DNA of 64,000 nt, taken from NCBI GenBank assembly GCA_025642075.2, contig JAODUO010000974.1, forward strand, positions 123,501 to 187,500, in the 5' to 3' direction. The DNA comes from Ridgeia piscesae. Taxonomy: Eukaryota > Annelida > Polychaeta > Sabellida > Siboglinidae. Below the pieces are notes generated by a model, which was given only the letters and a program-made list of their open reading frames with translations, searched no databases and was not told the DNA's origin. Made by a program: the position numbers and the translations under genes. Below, one piece after another: positions 57,510-64,000 of the stretch (positions within the stretch are counted from its first letter, which is position 1; each line of letters opens with the position of its first letter).

Positions 57510-60500
57510 GACCTTCTAGTCATTTCTGTGGAGTCAGCGTTTGATGTCATTGCCCTTGAACATGAAGCAGGTGGTCATCAGAAGGCAAGGAACACTGTTC
57601 GGAAGGTAATTTAGATTTTGAAGACTTCATGTAATTCCTATTTAATGTACCTCTGATATTTAACAACATTTTAGGATAAGGCTTGTGATATCTGGGTCAT
57701 CATTTCTCAAACTGACTTAATTACCCATAATATTGCAGGCATTCATTTTAAAACATGTCTACCCCCAGGTACTGTAAAGTTGATTGTATAAAATTAGTGC
57801 CTTAAAATATTGTAAATTGCGTGTTTTAAAGTTGCGAGCTCTAACTCACCAGGCAGTTCCTGTGAGATATTGTAATAATTAATTGGAAACAATGACTGAC
57901 AGTCCAAGGGTAAGCGTAGACTAAACCAATAAATGATACACTCCAGATGCTCTGACCACATACAGCTGTAGTAACAGGGGCAACAAATCATTACTCTCTT
58001 ATAGCAATCTATCATGACATCTTGAAAGCAGCCACAGCCTAGCATGCAAGGGTTGCATTTCAGTGATAACAGTCCAGCAGGCAGGAGGGGAGGCAGAGAA
58101 TGTTAATACATTCATCATTTACTTGAAACAGTGTAGCACTACAAAACGTGAACCTTGAGGAAATAAATTTATAAGTACTTATATGCTCCATTATCTGTAG
58201 TTTGCTATATAATTATTATCAGTGCAGTTACATGGGACCAAACACCAATATTCTAAATGTCTACCAAGTCCATGCCTATTAACACAAATAATTTATAAAA
58301 TGTTATGTTGAATAGTTTTTTTAATATGAAGCACACTTTTTGCTCTGCATTCACAGTGTAAAGTTATTGTAACATTCTTATCACTACACCATGTTAATCC
58401 AGACCAGTAATGATCTTACATTTGTCGTCTTCTCGTATATTCCTGTGTACAAGACATGGACATGCTATTATCATTAATGAAGGTAAACCAGTCTGCAGTT
58501 GTTTGTCTGTTGTTTCCAGGTTATGGATATGTACTACCGGAATCACCAGAGATCTCGTTGAGAAGTTTGTGGATCTGTGTCCAGCATGTGCTGTGACAAG
58601 AGCACAGACCAGCAAACCAGTGCTGACACCTATCGAGAGGACAAGAGCACAGACCAGCAAACCAGTGCTGACACCTATCGAGAGCAATGCATTTAATGAG
58701 AGAGGTCAGGTAGGTATATAAATGCCTTCTGTACTGATATGTGTAGGAATTAATTATTCACATCAACCATCAACAGCATGCATGTTGTAATTATGATTGC
58801 ATTGTAACTAGGAAGAATGCCTGCCATATGATAGGATGCTTGTTAGAAGGCAGTATTGAAAGTCATACAGTGCATTTTAAATTACGTATAATTATGAATA
58901 GGTATTAGGTCCTATTGTAGGGTACATAGATTTATCTCAGAATTGTTTTGCCGTTTGAGGTCGTAGTCATGTTAGAGGAAGACAGTAAGATCAGACAACC
59001 CAATAATAAAAACGAAAATAAAAAAATGATTTTTACTAGATGTACCGGTATATGCTTACTATCAATAAACATAACCTTTGTAATGGTTGCACACCTTTAT
59101 ATTAACGATATTAAGTATTCATATCTATTACACAATATGTGAAGGTGATGTTCTCAAAAAGACATTTCCTTGTTTTCTGCTTATGGATAAAGATTTAATA
59201 TGTCTGCAGGTAGGAATGCTATCCAAATAAAGTTGTCAATTTTGCAGTCATCATACAGTTCTCTGTGCAGTACCAGAATCTTAAGAAAGAAAGAAAGAAA
59301 CACAACAATCACAATTTCAGATTGATCTGGTGGACATGTCATCCAAATTGGGGTGTGATGGCAATTTTCGGTACATTGCCCACTATGTGGACCACTTCAC
59401 CAAGTACCATGTGATTTGGCCAATGGAAAAGAAAGATGCTGCTGAATTGGCAAGAGGCTACAAGTAAGTTCAGTCCTCTAAGAACTATAGTAAGGTCTCA
59501 TTTATGTACCTCGATATCAGTGATACTTTGCCCTGTATTGGCAGCACATTGAGACTCATGTATGCGTGTGGAAAAATCTAAAGTATTATGAAATGGCACT
59601 GACAGTGTTCTGAACTTCACACATATCATTAATAACAGACATACATACATATGTAAAGCACTGGTGTGTGTTTTAATAATTTGTGTTTCCATTTTCACTT
59701 ATTGTATTTCACAGGAAGCACCTTTTTACTCTATATCTACACATTTAAATATCACGATCGTCACCTTTACAGTGGGAAGCAGGGCACTGCTAAGGCCTAC
59801 TCTTACCAGTCCATCAGTTGGAAAACTGTAAACACTACTTAAGTTGGATTGCAAAATGTTTATCTCTTTCAGCGAACGTGTTCTGTCATACCTAGGCTTG
59901 CCACTGATCTTTCAGTTCGACAATGGAGGTGAATTTGTCAATTCTACTCTCGAAAACCTGCTGGCAATTTGGCCTGGCAAAGTGACCATAGTGCACAGCC
60001 GTCCAAGGCGTCCTCAGGTAACTCAATTTGTAAGGTAGAACAGTAAATGTAAAACAGTTGATCCCATAAGTTGTACTCTTGCCATGCAAGTTGAAACATG
60101 TCTCGGATTATGTTATGTATGATGTGCTAAATGCCTACCATCCTGTTTGTTTATACGCATATCTTGTCATGTTACTTACCTTGTTATATTACACCTCACT
60201 GTATTGCTATGATGCCTGTCCATCAAGGTGAAGCACATTGTTGTATTTACAGAGAGCTGTATGTATATGTTTTAAAAGTAGCAAATGTTTTATGTACACA
60301 AATAGCTCCAACGTTTTAATAGGTGCAAGGTCTCGTTGAACATGGAAATAGAACCATGTGCGACCTTCTGCTCTGTAAGGCCACAGCACGTGGAGACAAC
60401 TGCTGGGTTGATTACCTACCTGAAGTGATGTGTAAGTAATGCAGGTTACCTTTCATCCAAAATGTATACTAATGCTTTCAAGTGGTGTACAATGTATTCT

Positions 60501-61585
60501 TACAAGAATGTTGCCCATCCATGTATTCATGTGTGTTCACGTTTTAATAAACTGCTGTGTGCCTTTTTTACAATGGCATGAATTGTCTGAACATGTACAC
60601 ACTAATAATGTAGATTGATACTGTACATACATAGTATAATGGGCTATGTAATGATAGACTTGTAATAATTAGCAGAAAGTATTTTCCTGAGTTTAGGATG
60701 AATTTTTTGAGATTATGTATGGTATAATATGTATAATGATAATAGTAGACTGTATGCATGGTGCCCTTAGGTAGGATTATGTATAGTATATATTGTGTAT
60801 ATACATACAGATGTATGTATATTTGTGTGTTTCTATATGTGTGTAAAGTTATTTTTGTACATGCATTCAGATACTATGAATACGACTTATCAGGAATCTA
60901 TTAAGATGACTCCATATGAAGCAGTGTTTGGTCAGAAGTGAGCCACACATCGAACTAGGCTTGTTCTTTGTAGGGGACTCAATGGAAGATGTTATCTCCA
61001 TCATTCACAGGTCAGTTTCAATAGCAATACTAAGGTCTGTAGCACTTCTTCCCCTTGCTCCCTGTTGCAAGGTGGGTTCATGCAGTGGCAACCCATTCAC
61101 CTGTAGAGGGCGCCACTGTGTGAACAACAGTTAAAAGGCTATAAATGCTGCATTGTGTTTGCTCCATGGGCTTCAGCTAGTATAGGTATGTTATACGTAA
61201 GATTAAAATTTCTTTTATGCTCTTCATTAGTACATGATCAGTAATAAGTGCTGTTGTGTATGTGCAATTTTCCACTTCAGTGATCATCCGTACCCCGTAC
61301 CTTGTGCTGATGTGCATCAAGAAGCTGATGGCATTTCCAGTGTTGCTGATTCAACAAAGTAAGTTCACTAGACTGCAATGCATGAACTGCACTTCATTGG
61401 GCTTCTTTATTAGTCAAATACGTGTATTGGATGATAAACATTGCAGTATATTGGTACTCATTTTCCATTTCAGTGATCATGCATACAATTTACCTTGCGG
61501 TGAGATGTGTCATGAAACTGATGAAGAGTCACAAAGTCACATCTTCTCAAATGACGTCTTCAGTGATGGTGGATCATCATCATAG
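57510..61585 (+). CDS. multi-exon integrase-like gene (KRBA2-type, retroelement-derived)
   Basis: Exons found by splice sites and phase: 57510-57605, 58520-58709, 59321-59463, 59873-60017, 60323-60431, 60871-60937, 61281-61358 and 61474-61585. They encode an HHCC-like region (ALEHEAGGHQKARNTVRK; VEKFVDLCPAC), then IDLVDM with YIAHYVDHFTKYHVIWPM, LIFQFDNGGEFVNSTLENLL, QGLVEHGNRTMCDLLL and SIKMTPYEAVFGQ. The DDE residues (Asp in IDLVDM, Asp in FDNGGEF, Glu in LVEHGN) are all kept, in exons 3, 4 and 5. From exon 2 on, all joins agree in phase. The exon 1/exon 2 join does not, so a frameshift or missing exon exists there. The end is also open: TGA follows at 60939, or the AA|GTGAGC donor leads into two related tail exons. 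A degenerate stretch near 56340-56440 (KFTHWVASKGFCTWKLIGED) may be an earlier exon. Function unknown; related integrase-derived proteins are thought to be host genes. Confidence 0.7.
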
Positions 61586-64000
61586 TAAGTTTGTGTTATA
61601 TTTCCAGGATATAAAGGATTATGTAATACTGAATGATACATACAATTTCTTCCTTGCTTTATTACAGCTTGCCTAAAAACATATAATATGCAGTATGGTG
61701 ATCCTTTGAGTATAAAAAAGTATAGTCATTATTGACGTCCTTGTACATATTGGCGGGTAAGAGGGAGTTTCACCCGGTAGTACTATCGTCTGCGTCAAAG
61801 AAAGCGAAAAGGGACCGTGACAAATTTAGGGCAACCACATGGTTGTTTTAGAAGAACAGAAAGCATGATGGGTTCACCTGAACGTTGTCATTAAAACGAC
61901 CATAAATGCCAACTTACATCTTGTGCCTATACACTATAATGACCGACATCACATTAATGATGGTGCCTCGTGACAGTCATGTCAACTGTTGTTTATGCGA
62001 CAGTGGACAAGGCATTTTAAAATGTTGGCTTATTGCATTTACCTACAGAGTTAAAACAAATTATCCATAATATTACTTATGACGGACATTGTGAAAAAAT
62101 AGAATTGTTATGAAGTGTTTATTTTGTTATTAAAATAAAGACCTGTGGTAGCGCTCCCATGTCCTCGGCATATTCTAGCTGAACCTTAAGTAGAGTTATT
62201 ACTGTTGCACTTAACTTGATGACCTGGCAGCACTCTGATGCTGGCCAGATGATGCTGCCAGCGAGAAACATTTTATCTGCATTCTTCTACAGCCCACATG
62301 TAGGTCTTATGTCATAGTTGTTTGGGTTGCAAATTAATTCTTATTTGTTTGGCAACCAAGGTGCAGGCCATTATGAAGAAAGCATTAATATTCCATTGAT
62401 ACGTAGGCAAACTTGACTGTAGTTCAATGCATTTCAGAGATGTCACAAAAGCAGCTGAACTTATTAAATAGAATCAATGCGTGTGCACACAACATGTAAT
62501 GTTTGCATAAGGAACACCAGCAGGATGTGAACCTGCCACACACAACACTGAATCGATATTACCATAAACTGTCCAAGTGAACGAAATGGTTAGACAAACA
62601 ACTGACATTGCTTTTGCATTACAACGCAGTATTCTAAATGCAATCAGTCACAACTGTATTTTATATTATTAGAAAATTTTAATTTATCTGACAGGAATAG
62701 ATAATTATTAGTATACAATCTAAAAAAGCATGCACAAATTCATTTTTCTGGATAACGCTGCTAACTGGGTTTTGAACTTTCCTTTTGTGGAAACACATCC
62801 TCCGTCATTATGGATGTCACACAGCCTATTTGAACGATTGTTTCTACCTGAAAAAGAGACAAATTACAAAACCAGTACAGTTGTTTCCCACAAGCATGAG
62901 TTCTTAATGGTGGTTATTACAACAGAACATGTTGCATTTTCTGACAATATCCAACATTTTCTCTAGTTGATTAAAAGAGTAGTAGAGTAGATTAAAATAT
63001 GTATGTCTAATGACATCCTAAATATGAATAGGGTATGTGTGATTTAATAAACATTAGGTTTAATGTGAGGTGTGTGTATAAAATATTTATGACAGTGCTT
63101 TATTGACTAATACAATGTAACTTTATAATAGGACTGACGTAGAATTGTTCAAATTAGTGTCTTCGCAAGAGTGACACTATTGGTGGCACTCCAGTCAAGA
63201 GACTGACCAGTCACATAGGTAACAATTCTTCTCTACTCTGCTCATTTCTCCTGTTTAAGGTGTCTGTTTGTGGCCACATTCTGCCGGTCTATCCCATTTC
63301 CTTTGTTTCTTTTTCAGTGTCTCTCTGCCAAGCCTTCTCTTCACCTCTTACCTGGTGTTTCCATATCTTGGCTTAACAGATGAGCGCTACATGAGAAAAA
63401 TATAATCGTTATTAAAATATAATGAACAAAAGCAGTCATTAAAATCCATCAATACACAGTTAAATCACAATAGATGTATTTTAAAGACTACATGAATATC
63501 CTCCAATATATAGTTAAGCAGTAACTACAAGTTTATCGTGAAACTGAGATAATGTGCTATAAAAGAACAATTTCAAAGATGAAGTTATGTAATATCTAAT
63601 GTCTGTTAAAAAGTATATACCATGACTGATAAAGAAAAAAGAGGGCATCCGGAAGTGGGAGACACTGGGAACATTCTGCCTATAGGACAATCTAATGGAC
63701 TACTTGGGCTCGGGACTCCGCTTTGGTTGCTCCTTACAACGTTCCCCTGGCGAGAAACGTCACGACCTTCAACCCTCACAACTGATCACTGTGCTACGAG
63801 AAAGGGAGGGAGTATCTGCCCCTAAGCCCGGCGTGCCATTGCCGGATGTGACGCTCCATATTGCGAGCATCACGTCATACACCCTTTGCCACAAGGCATC
63901 GAATACACATCTGTTACAATTATAATAGCAATTTCCTTCCTTTATATACCATATAGTGTTTGACTGGCGAGATTGTGGTATCAACTTGTCAGAGCTTAAA
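61586..64000. other. intergenic tail of window
   Basis: An AATAAA at 62134-62139 could end the integrase-like transcript. Apart from a LINE fragment near 63.3 kb nothing is recognised. The open frames at 62730-62966 and 63622-63925 have no known domain. Confidence 0.35.
63255..63390 (-). mobile_element. RTE-like LINE 3' fragment
   Basis: The + strand words tcccatttcctttgtttc, tttttcagtgtctctctgcca, ttcacctcttacctgg and ccat…tggcttaacag parallel 8510-8602 (tttttgtttccctttcag, tatctcttgccagg, ttcgcctcttccctgg, tggcttgacag). It is thus a second, shorter copy of the RTE-like element at 8.4-10.4 kb. Confidence 0.6.

Overview
This 64 kb window is nuclear DNA of an animal. It has long introns with GT-AG borders, dense micro- and minisatellites, decayed LINEs, a Ty3/gypsy element and hAT-type and TTAA-flanked nonautonomous DNA transposons. 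It also carries animal genes: a TIKI/TRABD2 Wnt protease, a BTB-zinc-finger factor, LSM4 and a Ly6/three-finger protein. RTE and CR1 LINEs together with a host integrase gene of the KRBA2-like type suggest a marine invertebrate, perhaps a lophotrochozoan. That placement is a guess from general knowledge; no species marker is visible.

Layout. 1-4.2 kb: a 24-bp minisatellite and gene-poor sequence. 4.66-5.15 kb (+): an intronless Ly6/three-finger gene. 5.7-10.4 kb: microsatellites, two LINE fragments and a Tol2-like hAT end. 12.6-16.3 kb (+): a dead Ty3/gypsy element with two LTRs. 19.95-22.19 kb (+): a two-coding-exon BTB-C2H2 gene. 22.54-23.56 kb: a 1,018-bp hAT-type element with near-identical 8-bp target duplications. 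24.43-35.03 kb (-): a TIKI gene whose eight coding exons I could join in phase to 546 codons plus stop; one 37-nt exon is tentative. 37.4-39.5 kb: two facing copies of a LINE tail forming a large inverted repeat, next to a second hairpin. 40.8-42.1 kb: a tRNA-derived SINE head, a 211-bp tandem duplication and a 540-bp TTAA-flanked MITE with arms of about 200 bp. 43.46-46.13 kb: exactly 27 copies of a 99-bp satellite. 47.53-50.21 kb (-): a five-coding-exon LSM4 gene of 133 aa. 50.46-52.7 kb (-): a 5'-truncated CR1-like LINE. 57.5-61.6 kb (+): a multi-exon integrase-like gene with its DDE triad split across three exons.

The genes do not form an operon or pathway. LSM4 acts in the nucleus and P-bodies in RNA processing. 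TIKI acts at the secretory membrane on Wnt ligands. The BTB-ZF protein is presumably a transcription factor. The most unusual signals are the LSM4 exon whose acceptor and donor are both copied into flanking tandem arrays, the exon-split integrase with duplicated exon parts, and the indel-free 99-bp satellite. All exon models were made by eye from splice consensus, reading phase and remembered family sequence; none has transcript support.
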